In this document: in pieces, positions 1 to 6,962 of the stretch
Layout: each line of letters begins with the position of its first letter
Position numbering within the stretch: the first letter of the stretch is position 1
Source: Deinococcus sp. Leaf326
GTDB taxonomy: Bacteria > Deinococcota > Deinococci > Deinococcales > Deinococcaceae
Length of the DNA: 54,989 bases
Direction of reading: 5' to 3'
Assembly: GCF_001424185.1 (NCBI RefSeq)
Contig: NZ_LMOM01000016.1
Span: 1-54,989 of the forward strand
Notes under the pieces: model-generated
What the model saw: only the letters and a program-made list of their open reading frames with translations
Database searches by the model: none
What the model was told of the DNA's origin: nothing
Translations under genes and position numbers: made by a program

Positions 1-103
1 TGCCCTGCGCTGGAAACCAGAACGACTGGTGACCTTTCTGGAGGCGATCATCAGCCCTTTTTCAGCGTCAGGAGCAGTAAAAAATGAAGTTGTCATCTAC
101 TAA
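1..103 (+). CDS. C-terminal end of an unidentified protein (cut by window edge)
   Basis: An open frame enters from the left edge and stops with TAA at 101-103, giving about 33 residues that contain RWKPERLVTFLEAIIS. The composition looks like real coding sequence, but I do not recognise the family. The next gene starts inside it at 84 in another frame, which suggests the two are co-transcribed and translationally coupled. It could be a phage or a host gene; the missing upstream part decides. Confidence 0.4.
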   Translation, partial: ALRWKPERLVTFLEAIISPFSASGAVKNEVVIY

Positions 104-506
104 GAACGCAGATCACTGCGCCTGGCTGGAAGTCACCCCGCCCTGGCTGCGTGATGAGGGGCAGGGCGGATTCATTGCCCGTTTCGAGGCGGCTTACACG
201 ACGCTGACCGCCCTGGTCCAGCCCTCTCTGCCGCTTCTGCCTGTGCTGGGGGCTTCAGGTGGTGCTGGGGAACAGGTCAGGGACGACACACCGGAGCGAT
301 TGAGCGTGCAAGACGCGGCGAAGGCGTTCCAGGACTGGGCGCGAGCGCACGCGGCGGCCGAGCAGGTGGCGGGGCTGAGCGAGGAGACGCCGGCGGCGGT
401 GCGGCTGGCAGTCCAGGAGGCCTATGAAGAGGCGGCGCAGGTAATGGACGGGTACTCGGCGGGGAGGTTGCGGGGGTTGGTGAGGGTGGTGGAAGGGTTG
501 GGGTGA
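84..506 (+). CDS. Hypothetical protein, 140 aa
   Basis: I do not recognise this protein. An AGGAG site lies about 9 bases before the ATG, and the gene overlaps the end of the preceding frame by 20 bases, so it is probably the second gene of an operon. Residues 10-80 look globular and moderately hydrophobic; residues 75-140 are Ala/Glu/Arg-rich and probably helical (QDAAKAFQDWARAHAAAEQ). No signal peptide or membrane segment is evident. Transcription ends at the strong hairpin 33 bases downstream. Confidence 0.6.
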   Translation: MKLSSTKNADHCAWLEVTPPWLRDEGQGGFIARFEAAYTTLTALVQPSLPLLPVLGASGGAGEQVRDDTPERLSVQDAAKAFQDWARAHAAAEQVAGLSEETPAAVRLAVQEAYEEAAQVMDGYSAGRLRGLVRVVEGLG

Positions 507-538
507 GGACTAACTCGTCTTAGTCACCCACAAGAGAA

Positions 539-564
539 GGCCCCCCGGCACATGCCGGGGGGCC
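539..564. terminator. Bidirectional hairpin terminator between convergent genes
   Basis: A perfect 12-bp GC-rich stem with a two-base loop sits between the convergent genes ending at 506 (+) and 579 (-). The T-rich tract after it is short. It can serve both strands. Confidence 0.75.
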
Positions 565-578
565 TCTCACTTCACCTC

Positions 579-1346
579 TTAGGCAACGCGGCGCTGTGCC
601 ATTCCGACCACCTGGCGCACGCTGCCCGCGAGCACGAGCGGCCGCCCGTTGCTCAGCGTCAGCCCCGGCACCCGCACCGCGTACACGTCCTGTGCGGTCT
701 GGGTGGCCTCGAAGCCCTCGAAGCCCAGGCTTGACAGCTCGCGTGTGATCTGCTCGATGTCCGCCCGGATCGGCGCGTCACGCAGCTCGCGCGCCGTCTC
801 CAGTTCGGCATAGACGATCTCCTGCGCCACCACGTCGGCGCGGGGCGCGTCCGGGTACGCCGTGCCTTCACGCAGCGCCTGCTGGGCGATGCTGTACGCG
901 CTCCAGGGGTCATACTGCTGCGCCTCGGTGCTCACGATGTAGGCGTAGCTGCCGTCGCTGGCGTGCCGGATGCTCAGCTTGTCGGGGTCGGCGTCCACAT
1001 GGTTTGCGGCGCGGGCGGCAGCGATGGCGCGCTCACAGGCTGCCGCGCTGTAGTCGCGGTCCACGCTCACGCTGCACCCGGCCCGGACCAGCTCGCCCCG
1101 GTACAGGGCAGCCTCAGCGGTCCAGCGCAGGTCCTGCGAGCTGTCGAAACGCGAGAAGCTCAGGGCGCCCGTGATGTGCTCGACCTGCTGCACGCTGGGG
1201 CCGTCCACCCAACGCACCGACACCGAGCTGCCCATGCTGTAGCGGCTGATGCGCACCGAGAACTTCGTGCCGGGGAAGGCCTTTTTCAGGTCCTCGCGGT
1301 AGTAGGCGGCGACTTCTTTCGTGTCCATGCTGCGGTAGTCGGGCAT
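579..1346 (-). CDS. LPD29-domain protein, 255 aa
   Basis: The N-terminal 70 residues (DTKEVAAYYREDLKKAFPG followed by FSVRISRYSMGSSVSVRW and a DGPS turn) match the large polyvalent-protein-associated domain LPD29, which occurs in phage and mobile-element proteins and has no fixed function. The remaining 180 residues are soluble, helical and unassigned. The ATG at 1346 follows a GAAGGAGCC ribosome site. The upstream promoter and leader are near copies of those in front of the gene at 2370, so both are probably controlled by the XRE protein encoded at 1998-2243. A role in phage-host interaction is plausible but unproven. Confidence 0.7.
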   Translation of the reverse strand: MPDYRSMDTKEVAAYYREDLKKAFPGTKFSVRISRYSMGSSVSVRWVDGPSVQQVEHITGALSFSRFDSSQDLRWTAEAALYRGELVRAGCSVSVDRDYSAAACERAIAAARAANHVDADPDKLSIRHASDGSYAYIVSTEAQQYDPWSAYSIAQQALREGTAYPDAPRADVVAQEIVYAELETARELRDAPIRADIEQITRELSSLGFEGFEATQTAQDVYAVRVPGLTLSNGRPLVLAGSVRQVVGMAQRRVA

Positions 1347-1378
1347 GTTCGGCTCCTTCGGTAGATCGGGGATTTCAG

Positions 1379-1407
1379 GAGCGCCCTCTTTCGACGGGGA
1401 AGCGCTC
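1379..1407 (-). ncRNA. Leader hairpin A, 5' untranslated region of the LPD29 gene
   Basis: On the minus strand a GAGCGC/GCGCTC stem encloses a loop containing TTCCCCGTCGAAAGAG. The same loop sits at 2313-2327 in the leader of the gene at 2370, but its stem there has a different sequence (AAGGCGCT/AGCGCCTT). Different stem bases with pairing kept, around an unchanged loop, suggest a structured regulatory RNA or RNA-binding site. This rests on two copies only. Confidence 0.5.
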
Positions 1408-1419
1408 TCTGATGCCCTT

Positions 1420-1457
1420 ATAGTATCAGACTCCTGATATATGTCAATAGGTTGATA
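1420..1457 (-). promoter_or_regulatory. Promoter A with two 16-bp operators
   Basis: On the minus strand TTGACA (1447-1442) and TACTAT (1425-1420) are separated by 16 bp. Two sites of the form TATCA/TGTCA-N6-TGATA lie at 1424-1439 and 1442-1457, covering both promoter boxes. The same sites occur three times at 2237-2287. I infer repression by the neighbouring XRE protein. Confidence 0.65.
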
Positions 1458-1479
1458 CTACAGCGTGGATACAGTGAGG

Positions 1480-2001
1480 TCACGCGGATCGCTCCAACCG
1501 GATCTCGGCCACCTGGTAGCCGAGCCTACCGATGGCCTCTTCGATAGCTTCCGGCGCGGCCGTGCGGTCGCCGCTCTTGAGCTGGTGTAGACGTTGGCGG
1601 CTGTAGCCCAGATCGCGGGCCGTCTGGGCGAGGGGCTGGCCCCGCTCGTCGAGAAGCCGTGCAAGCTGTTCAGCGAGCTGCCGCTTGAGCGGGCCGGGCG
1701 TCGCTTCTGGCTTCTGGCGCGTGGGCGGATGAGCGGCCTTTTCCCTGACCAGGGTGCCAAGGTCCTGAAGCTGTTTGGGGTCCAGGCTGAACCATTCCCC
1801 ATGCCGGCGATGCTCTAGCAGAGCCAGGTGCACGGCCTGTTCGGAGGCGTAAGCATCGGCGGACGGCTCGGCGATAAGCAGCTGCAGCTCTGCCCCAGTC
1901 TGGTTCCTTAGGGTCTGTACGCGGCCCTGCACGTCAATGGAATGGCCGATTTTCACGCGGCCGTTGTCGGGGTTCAGGATCACGTAAACGAAACCGGTCA
2001 T
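1480..2001 (-). CDS. GIY-YIG (T5orf172-type) nuclease domain fused to an HTH, 173 aa
   Basis: Residues 1-75 (FVYVILNPDNGRVKIGHS, then LRNQTGAELQLL and HRRHGEWFSL) match the T5orf172/MUG113 branch of the GIY-YIG superfamily: the two short strands, a conserved Arg region and a Glu in GEWF. Residues 105-165 form a helix-turn-helix (LAQTARDLGYSRQRLHQLKSGD) of XRE type. The ATG overlaps the stop of the preceding XRE gene in ATGA, so the two are translated together. Many members act as homing or restriction-like nucleases, but this branch is poorly characterised. The fusion may tie nuclease action to an operator or act only as a regulator. Confidence 0.7.
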   Translation of the reverse strand: MTGFVYVILNPDNGRVKIGHSIDVQGRVQTLRNQTGAELQLLIAEPSADAYASEQAVHLALLEHRRHGEWFSLDPKQLQDLGTLVREKAAHPPTRQKPEATPGPLKRQLAEQLARLLDERGQPLAQTARDLGYSRQRLHQLKSGDRTAAPEAIEEAIGRLGYQVAEIRLERSA

Positions 2002-2243
2002 TCCCCAATTTCCAGCGTCAGCACATCCGTAAGCGTGATCGGCTGGCCGGTCATCCGCCGGAGTGCGCCAATGATGCTGCCCAGCACGTCGAGGTCTGGA
2101 CGCCGGGTGGTGCCGTCGTACATGCCGCGCAGGGTATTCATGGCGATCTTGGCTTCTTTCTGGACGGCGTACCGCGTCACGCCGTGCGCGTCCATCGTTT
2201 CCTTCAGTTTCCAGACCACTGTCACCGTCTCAGGTATGTCCAT
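1998..2243 (-). CDS. XRE-family transcriptional regulator, probably leaderless, 81 aa
   Basis: The core TMDAHGVTRYAVQKEAKIAMNTLRGMYDG is a Cro/XRE helix-turn-helix, and the rest resembles small phage or control-protein regulators. A longer reading from 2270 is possible, but I choose ATG 2243: the minus-strand promoter TTGACA (2277-2272)/TACTAT (2255-2250) would start RNA at or next to this ATG, giving a leaderless message. Its coding start lies inside operator 2237-2252, so self-repression is likely. It is coupled to the GIY-YIG/HTH gene by a 4-base overlap. Confidence 0.7.
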   Translation of the reverse strand: MDIPETVTVVWKLKETMDAHGVTRYAVQKEAKIAMNTLRGMYDGTTRRPDLDVLGSIIGALRRMTGQPITLTDVLTLEIGE

Positions 2244-2291
2244 AGGTTGATAGTAGCAGACACTTGACATGTGTCAATACTCTGATACTAT
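2237..2291. promoter_or_regulatory. Divergent promoter B with three 16-bp operators
   Basis: Two promoters with identical boxes overlap head to head: plus strand TTGACA 2264-2269/TACTAT 2286-2291, minus strand TTGACA 2277-2272/TACTAT 2255-2250, both with 16-bp spacers. The two -35 boxes form one palindrome at 2264-2277. Operator-like sites with TATCA/TGTCA half-sites and six-base centres lie at 2237-2252, 2254-2269 and 2272-2287, spaced 17-18 bp, as in phage switch regions. Confidence 0.7.
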
Positions 2292-2304
2292 AGAGGCATC
2301 AGAG

Positions 2305-2335
2305 AAGGCGCTTCCCCGTCGAAAGAGAGCGCCTT
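2305..2335 (+). ncRNA. Leader hairpin B
   Basis: AAGGCGCT pairs with AGCGCCTT around the loop TTCCCCGTCGAAAGAG. Flanking leader sequence up to the ribosome site (GATCTACCGAAGGAG) is almost the same as in leader A at 1355-1420, so the whole promoter-leader has been duplicated in inverted orientation. Confidence 0.5.
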
Positions 2336-2369
2336 AACTGAAATCCCCCGATCTACCGAAGGAGTCGAG

Positions 2370-2765
2370 ATGAATCTTACCACCACCCGCACCTGGAACC
2401 TGACGCTCCTCGTCCGCGAGTGCGGCGTGGTGACCGGCACCGCCGAGTACACCGTCACCCTGTACCGCGTGGGCGCCGACCTGGCCGGCATCGTGAACGG
2501 CGAGCCCGACACGGCCACCCGCGTGATCCTGCTGCTGGAAGCGGCTGAGCACCTGGAACCCGTCGCCGAGGAACAGGTCGAGGTCATCGGCAACGCGGTC
2601 GCCTGCGAGCTGCACAAGACATTGGGCCGCCTGAAGTTCAAGGACCACTACGCGACCGCCGCCGAGGCTCTGGGCCGCAGCGTGCGCTCGCTGGCCCGCC
2701 TGACCGCCGATGAGGCCGCCACCGTGCGCAGCTACGCCTACGGGCAGTGGGGGATGGTCGGCTGA
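2370..2765 (+). CDS. Hypothetical protein, 131 aa
   Basis: I do not recognise the family. The protein starts with a beta-rich stretch (TWNLTLLVRECGVVTGTAEYTVTL), followed by two helical segments around VILLLEAAEHLEPVAEEQ and LGRSVRSLARLTADEAATV. It is soluble and acidic. Its ATG follows GAAGGAG by 6 bases. It is expressed from the XRE-regulated promoter B and shares that promoter and leader with the LPD29 gene, which suggests the two products work in the same process. Confidence 0.65.
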   Translation: MNLTTTRTWNLTLLVRECGVVTGTAEYTVTLYRVGADLAGIVNGEPDTATRVILLLEAAEHLEPVAEEQVEVIGNAVACELHKTLGRLKFKDHYATAAEALGRSVRSLARLTADEAATVRSYAYGQWGMVG

Positions 2766-2831
2766 CCCGACCGGGGGCAACGTGCCCCCACCGCCCCCGG
2801 CCTCTCGCCTCTCGCCCCCTGGAGTGACCCC

Positions 2832-3275
2832 ATGCTGACCCTGAACCCCCTGCCCGATGATTTCTCCTACATCACCCTCACCCTGAAACGCCACCTGACG
2901 TTTCTCGAAAGCATCTCGGCGGCGGCCGCGTTGGGGTATGCCCTGCGCCGTATGAACGGCGAGAGCCTGGGCGATCCGCAGACCATCGTCCGCCCTGACG
3001 GGATTACGGTGATCACGTTCTTTTTCGACTCGACGAAATGCTTTAGGAACAGCTACAGCTTTGAGGAAGCCTTCCAGGATGCGGCGACCTTCATTCAGGA
3101 CGGGTCGCCCATCCGGAGCAGCAACCGGGCAGGGCCGAACACGCGGGGCACCCGGCTCGTCTCGGGAATTGGGCCGGTAGACATAGAGATCACGGTGAGT
3201 GACCAGGAACCCCTGCCGGAGCCCCAGCCGGAGCCGGACAACGCCTACAGCCGGTGGTTTGGTGGGGCACTGTAG
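2832..3275 (+). CDS. Hypothetical protein, 147 aa
   Basis: No family is recognised. Residues 10-95 look like a mixed alpha/beta domain (GITVITFFFDSTKCFRNSY), and the C-terminal tail is a Pro/Glu repeat (EPLPEPQPEPD) of the linker kind. A GGAG site lies 8 bases before the ATG. It lies 66 bases after the gene at 2370 on the same strand and is probably in the same transcript. Confidence 0.6.
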   Translation: MLTLNPLPDDFSYITLTLKRHLTFLESISAAAALGYALRRMNGESLGDPQTIVRPDGITVITFFFDSTKCFRNSYSFEEAFQDAATFIQDGSPIRSSNRAGPNTRGTRLVSGIGPVDIEITVSDQEPLPEPQPEPDNAYSRWFGGAL

Positions 3276-3333
3276 GCCGGAGCGGGGCGGGCAGCGGGGC
3301 TAGGGGGTGACCTCTGGCCCCTATCCTTGCGCT

Positions 3334-3567
3334 ATGTCCCGGATCTACGCCACGGCCACCCACCTCCCCAGCGGCGAGGTGACGCGCACCCTCGGCCCCT
3401 TCGAGACCCTGCACGCTGCCCGTGCGGCCGTGATCGAGTCGGTCGGTCAGGTCCTGATCTGGGAACGGCAGAGTACGGGCGCGTTCGTCGCCGAGAAGTA
3501 TCCGCTGCTGTGGGTGGTCGAGGCGCGGTCGGAGTCGGGGCCGCCGGGTGGGTGCGCGATCTGCTGA
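3334..3567 (+). CDS. Small hypothetical protein, 77 aa, probably leaderless
   Basis: The product (MSRIYATATHLPSGEVT..., ending CAIC) has a regular beta-beta-alpha-beta pattern. It may be a small single-domain protein, but I do not recognise it. An upstream ATG at 3307 is possible. I choose ATG 3334 because TATCCT at 3322-3327 ends six bases before it, the leaderless arrangement seen repeatedly in this window. The terminator at 3579-3619 follows directly. Confidence 0.55.
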   Translation: MSRIYATATHLPSGEVTRTLGPFETLHAARAAVIESVGQVLIWERQSTGAFVAEKYPLLWVVEARSESGPPGGCAIC

Positions 3568-3578
3568 AACGACGAAAG

Positions 3579-3619
3579 GCCCCACCCTGCCCAGGCGCGA
3601 AGCCGAAGCAGGGTGGGGC
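3579..3619. terminator. Strong hairpin terminator closing the late operon
   Basis: GCCCCACCCTG pairs perfectly with CAGGGTGGGGC and is followed by TCTTT on the plus strand. It separates the plus-strand genes from the end of the minus-strand lysis region at 3631. Confidence 0.75.
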
Positions 3620-3630
3620 TCTTTAGGAGG

Positions 3631-4287
3631 TTAGAAGGTGACGCGCCCGGCCAGCGCGGCCGACTTGCTCAGGCGCGGCTTCACCCACATCGTGTACGCG
3701 AACTCCAGCCCCTTGACGAGACTGCGCAGCGTCTCGGCCGTGAGCCACCCGCGCAGCGGCAGCGGCAGGCGCGGCGCGAGGTACTGCTGCAGCAGCTGGG
3801 CCAGCACCAGGATCACCAGCTCGCGGGCCGAGGTGCCCTTGATCTCCGGCAGGAGCTTGCCTACCACCTCAGAGACGATGTTGCGGATCTCCGGCGCCAG
3901 CGTCAGCGCCTCGACCATCGTCAGACCGCCGTCGCTCCGGGCCGCCACAAGCAGTTTCCCGATCAGGCGGTCGCACTCCCGGAGCACGTTGGCGAGCGGC
4001 TCGACGAGCTCGCTATTGCTCAGCGGGACCGTCGTGGTGGCCGGCGTATCCAGGGCGGGCACCTGGGGCAGCGGCGCCGTGCCGAATGTGCCGCCGGACG
4101 TGCCGGCGCTCTGGCCAGTGGGCAGCGGTACAGGGCGCGTGGTCGGCACCGGGCCGGTCGGCAGGGGCACCGGACGAGTCTGCACCTGGACCGTCTTCTC
4201 GATCACGACCCCTTTGGCGGCGCGGTCGCGGAGGATGGCGGCGATCCGCGGGTCGATGTTCTGGGGCAGTGCGGGGATGTTCGTCAT
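3631..4287 (-). CDS. Phage protein of unknown function, 218 aa, last gene of the late region
   Basis: The start at 4287 (MTNIPALPQNID) follows a good GGAGCTGACC site; an upstream in-frame ATG at 4320 lacks one. Residues 30-85 are a low-complexity Pro/Thr/Val linker with three PVPLPTG-like repeats. Residues 95-200 are helical, with a hydrophobic stretch (ELVILVLAQLLQQYLAPRLP). There is no signal peptide. Its place after the endolysin suggests a lysis accessory or a structural role, but the sequence does not decide. Confidence 0.55.
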   Translation of the reverse strand: MTNIPALPQNIDPRIAAILRDRAAKGVVIEKTVQVQTRPVPLPTGPVPTTRPVPLPTGQSAGTSGGTFGTAPLPQVPALDTPATTTVPLSNSELVEPLANVLRECDRLIGKLLVAARSDGGLTMVEALTLAPEIRNIVSEVVGKLLPEIKGTSARELVILVLAQLLQQYLAPRLPLPLRGWLTAETLRSLVKGLEFAYTMWVKPRLSKSAALAGRVTF

Positions 4288-4309
4288 GGTCAGCTCCTGA
4301 AACGGGCGC

Positions 4310-4332
4310 GGCCCCGCCACGTGGGCAGGGCC
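4310..4332 (-). terminator. Hairpin between endolysin and last late gene
   Basis: GGCCCcGCC and GGGCaGGGCC-type arms form a GC-rich imperfect stem in the 85-base gap after the endolysin stop. No T run follows, so it may attenuate or protect RNA ends rather than fully terminate. Confidence 0.35.
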
Positions 4333-4372
4333 GGGAGAGGGCGGATTGTCAGCACCCGGAGGTGCGGCGGGC

Positions 4373-5158
4373 CTATTTGCTGCGCTTAAGCACGAGGTCG
4401 CCCGAGCGCCGGCGCCACACCGTCAGCCCCTGGTACGTCCACGGTCCACCGGGCTCCGGGTACACCAGGCGCAGCTGCTCAACGAGCGCCGCATCAAGCA
4501 GCACGCCGTCGTATTTCGCCGGCTTACCGTCCCAGGCCACCGGCTCCGGGTCGCCCTCCCCCTTCGGTACCAGGAGCACCTGCGGAGGCGTGGCGCTCAG
4601 GACGGCCCAGGCCTGCCGGAAGCGCGCCAGCCGGTCGGGCAGGCCGTTGGGCTTGTTCGTGAAGCGGTTGCGCCCATTGATCGCCGCGCTGATGGTCTCG
4701 ACCTGCGAGTCGCCCCCCAGATCCGCCCGGCTGTTCAGGCCGTGCGAGGCCCAGTAGTCGCCGGCGATCAGGGCGCCGATGGTCGGCTGCTCGGCGAGCT
4801 GCGGGTTCCCTTCCAGGTCGTAGCCCAGGCGGCGGCCGTAGGTGCGGTAGTTGGCCCGGCCCGTCACCTGAATGGGTCCTCTGCCCATGTAGCGCTTGCC
4901 GTCGCCGGGCTGCGTGTTGCCGAGGTTGGCGCGGCCCTCGTAGCCCAACTGGGCGGGCGTGGGTCCCCAGATCTCGCGCGTGAACTTCAGGCCCACGCTC
5001 TCGTGCATGAGTTGCGAGAGCCAGTGCGCCAGGCGCAGCGGGGTGTCGATCTCGAAGCGCACGGCCGCCGCGTTCAGGGCTGCAGCCCACTCCTGGGCGA
5101 CGGCGAGCGGCATTCCGGGATAGCCCAACTTCTGGAGGAGTTGCGGCGTGATCTTCAT
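4373..5158 (-). CDS. Phage endolysin, glycoside hydrolase 19 (chitinase-like) fold, 261 aa
   Basis: This enzyme should cleave the glycan strands of peptidoglycan to release virions. The GH19 signature is clear: the catalytic Glu in QLMHESVG (E53), a second candidate acid at E62, then GRGPIQVTGRANY (92-104) and TISAAINGRNR. The last 60 residues (from about 200) are a separate tail, possibly wall binding. There is no signal peptide, so export depends on the holin. The ATG overlaps the stop of the upstream membrane gene in ATGA and follows AAAGGAG. Confidence 0.88.
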   Translation of the reverse strand: MKITPQLLQKLGYPGMPLAVAQEWAAALNAAAVRFEIDTPLRLAHWLSQLMHESVGLKFTREIWGPTPAQLGYEGRANLGNTQPGDGKRYMGRGPIQVTGRANYRTYGRRLGYDLEGNPQLAEQPTIGALIAGDYWASHGLNSRADLGGDSQVETISAAINGRNRFTNKPNGLPDRLARFRQAWAVLSATPPQVLLVPKGEGDPEPVAWDGKPAKYDGVLLDAALVEQLRLVYPEPGGPWTYQGLTVWRRRSGDLVLKRSK

Positions 5159-5718
5159 AGGGCTCCTTTCAGGCGCAGGATCTCGACGTGCGCCTGGGCG
5201 AGGGCGGTGCGGGTGGTGTCCAGTTCGGCGTCACGCTGGGCGATCTGCTGCCCCTGGTCGGTGAGCTGGTGGCCCTGCTCCGTGAGCTGCAGGTCCTGTT
5301 GGGCGATCAGGGTGCGGGCCTCGACCAGCTCCTTGCTGAGCTTGACCTCGCGGCGGGTCGCGGCCATCAGGCGCCACGTGATGCCGACCAGGCCGAGATT
5401 CAGCAACAGGAACGAGAGGGTCAGGGGCGTGGCGCTGAAGTGGCCACGCGCGAGGTTGAAGGCGACCCCAACGGCCACGGCTGCCCAGAGGCAGCGCTGA
5501 GGGACGTTGAACTCATCCCAGCGCTGCCAGAGCGCCCGCCCGATGTGGACGGCCACGAATGCCCGCAAGGCCTCCTGGACCACGGGGGGGCCGATCACGG
5601 TATCGCCGAGGTCCGCGAGGAAGGAGCTGTACCCGTAGGCGCAGACGATCAGGCCGTAAATGGCCAGGACCACGAGCGGGCGCATGATCGGCGCGAGGAA
5701 CGTCCAGACCTTACGCAT
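5155..5718 (-). CDS. Lysis-cassette membrane protein with C-terminal coiled coil, 187 aa
   Basis: Hydrophobic segments at about residues 10-30, 75-90 and 100-115 are followed by a long polar coiled coil (QQDLQLTEQGHQLTDQGQQ, three heptad-like repeats). The gene lies between holin and endolysin and overlaps both. I choose ATG 5718, seven bases after GGAGG, over a GTG at 5727. It may be a second holin or antiholin, or a spanin-like protein bridging the envelope; the coiled coil favours the last. No lipobox is visible. Confidence 0.6.
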   Translation of the reverse strand: MRKVWTFLAPIMRPLVVLAIYGLIVCAYGYSSFLADLGDTVIGPPVVQEALRAFVAVHIGRALWQRWDEFNVPQRCLWAAVAVGVAFNLARGHFSATPLTLSFLLLNLGLVGITWRLMAATRREVKLSKELVEARTLIAQQDLQLTEQGHQLTDQGQQIAQRDAELDTTRTALAQAHVEILRLKGAL

Positions 5719-6226
5719 GGTCGTCACCTCCGGGCGACGTGGGCGGGGGCGGTGGTGCGGGTGGATCGGTTGGATCGGTTGGAGGAGGGGTGCTTGACGA
5801 GCCGCCGCCGTCGAAGCTGACCTTCATGCCCTTCAGCCGCCCCACGAACTCGCCGGCCGACTTGACCATGCTCCAGGCCCACTGGAGCGCGTCTCGGCCG
5901 ATGTACGCCCCGAGAATGCTGAGGCCCACGCTGGCCCGCCAGTCGGTGGTGGTTTTAGTCAGATGCTCGAAGGCCCAGGTGATGAGCAGCGGGATGCACA
6001 TGCCGGCCATCACGCCCAGGCCCACGTCGCCCAGGAAGCGCATGAGCACGAACGTCTCGCCCTCGCGGCGCTTGGAGGCCTCGTTGCTGAGGCTGGTGAA
6101 CAGGGCGGCCAGGAACACGAACAGCAGCTGCCACAGCTCGCTGTTGGACAGGGGGAAGTCTCCGGTGACAGCGGCCTCCTTGGCCGTGAAGGTCAGGGCC
6201 AACATGATGAATAGGCTCTTGGTCAT
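5711..6226 (-). CDS. Phage holin, LydA/superfamily III-like, 171 aa
   Basis: Three membrane segments can be seen: residues 28-48 (LWQLLFVFLAALFTSL), 66-88 (VGLGVMAGMCIPLLITWAF) and 100-122 (VGLSILGAYIGRDALQWAW). The GAYIGRDAL motif and spacing resemble LydA-type holins. The C-terminal 30 residues are a Pro/Thr/Ser tail rich in PPP runs. It sits next to the endolysin, overlaps both neighbours and starts in the stop of the upstream gene (CCATGA, RBS GGAGG). Its role is membrane permeabilisation at lysis. Confidence 0.7.
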   Translation of the reverse strand: MTKSLFIMLALTFTAKEAAVTGDFPLSNSELWQLLFVFLAALFTSLSNEASKRREGETFVLMRFLGDVGLGVMAGMCIPLLITWAFEHLTKTTTDWRASVGLSILGAYIGRDALQWAWSMVKSAGEFVGRLKGMKVSFDGGGSSSTPPPTDPTDPPAPPPPPTSPGGDDHA

Positions 6227-6558
6227 GGCACCCTCCGGGGCTCAATGAAGCGGACCCAGCGCAGGCCCTTGTCCCGCCACTCGACCCACCAGTCGGCGGG
6301 GACGCGGCGGGTCACGCGCTCGCCGGGCCGCAGGGTGAAGAGGCCGGGAGGGGCGTCGGGTTGGGTGCCGGTGCGGCTGGCGAAGCGCACGTAGGCCGCG
6401 CCCTGGCAGCCCTCGGCCGGCTGGACGGTAACGAGGCGGCCGGGGACGTAGCGGCTCGTGCTGCTGCTGACGCGAATGGTGCAGGTGGGGGTGAAGGTCG
6501 GGGCCGGGGCAGCCGCCAGGGCGGCGCTGGCCAGCAGCAGGGTGAGCGTCAGGCGCAC
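6223..6558 (-). CDS. Small secreted protein, 111 aa
   Basis: The N-terminus MRLTLTLLLASAALAAAPA is a clear Sec signal peptide with an AAA/AAP cleavage region. The mature part has two Cys residues (TCTI and EGCQG), probably forming a disulfide, and a beta-rich fold. It is first in the lysis cluster and overlaps the holin start by 4 bases. It may be an Rz1-like envelope protein or a periplasmic inhibitor, but no family is recognised. Confidence 0.6.
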   Translation of the reverse strand: MRLTLTLLLASAALAAAPAPTFTPTCTIRVSSSTSRYVPGRLVTVQPAEGCQGAAYVRFASRTGTQPDAPPGLFTLRPGERVTRRVPADWWVEWRDKGLRWVRFIEPRRVP

Positions 6559-6590
6559 ATGGGTCCTCGTCGGCCCGGCAGGAATGAGGA

Positions 6591-6616
6591 CCGCCCCAGG
6601 CCGGGCGCTGGGGCGG
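6591..6616. terminator. Hairpin upstream of the lysis cassette
   Basis: CCGCCCCAG pairs with CTGGGGCGG around an eight-base loop. It lies between the small gene ending at 6641 and the lysis cassette beginning at 6558. A related but imperfect sequence lies at 6909-6945 behind the tail spike gene. With no good T run it could be an attenuator separating tail from lysis expression. Confidence 0.4.
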
Positions 6617-6640
6617 AAGGGAAGCTGTCTCTTTGGTGGC

Positions 6641-6907
6641 TTAGATGTACGGGTAGGCGCTCAGGTCCCAGGTCTGGTATCGCAACTCGCGCAGGGCCTG
6701 GCGCTTCTCGTCCGGCGTCCGGGCACTCAGGGCCGCCGCGTAGGCCGCATGAGCTTCTTGCGGGATCTCGTCATACTCCGTGATCTCACAAGCCTCGTTG
6801 TACCGGCGCAGGGCGCGGTCTAAACGGGCGTCCAGCGAGAACCAGTTCAACATCCAGTCATCATGTCTTGAGACATGTGACATAGATGTCACGTCATCCG
6901 TTCCCAT
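6641..6907 (-). CDS. Small phage protein of uncertain start, up to 91 aa
   Basis: The confident part is the C-terminal 70 residues, helical and charged (LDRALRRYNEACEITEYDE, then SARTPDEKRQALRELRYQTW). Candidate starts are ATG 6907, 6883 and 6853; none has a strong ribosome site, and the first two lie in or beside the double palindrome at 6862-6892. It lies between tail spike and lysis genes. The function is unknown; regulator or spike-associated chaperone are guesses. Confidence 0.45.
   Translation of the reverse strand: MGTDDVTSMSHVSRHDDWMLNWFSLDARLDRALRRYNEACEITEYDEIPQEAHAAYAAALSARTPDEKRQALRELRYQTWDLSAYPYI
6862..6892. promoter_or_regulatory. Two abutting 16-bp perfect palindromes
   Basis: CATGTCTTGAGACATG (6862-6877) and GTGACATAGATGTCAC (6877-6892) share one base. 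Each has 7-bp arms and a two-base centre. Such paired dyads usually bind dimeric repressors or activators. They lie at the tail-lysis boundary, so they may time lysis gene expression; the binding protein is unknown. Confidence 0.5.
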
Positions 6908-6962
6908 TCCAGGCCCGGCGCTGGGTCGGGAAGAGGGGAGCGAGCTTGTCTCTTTGGGGAGG

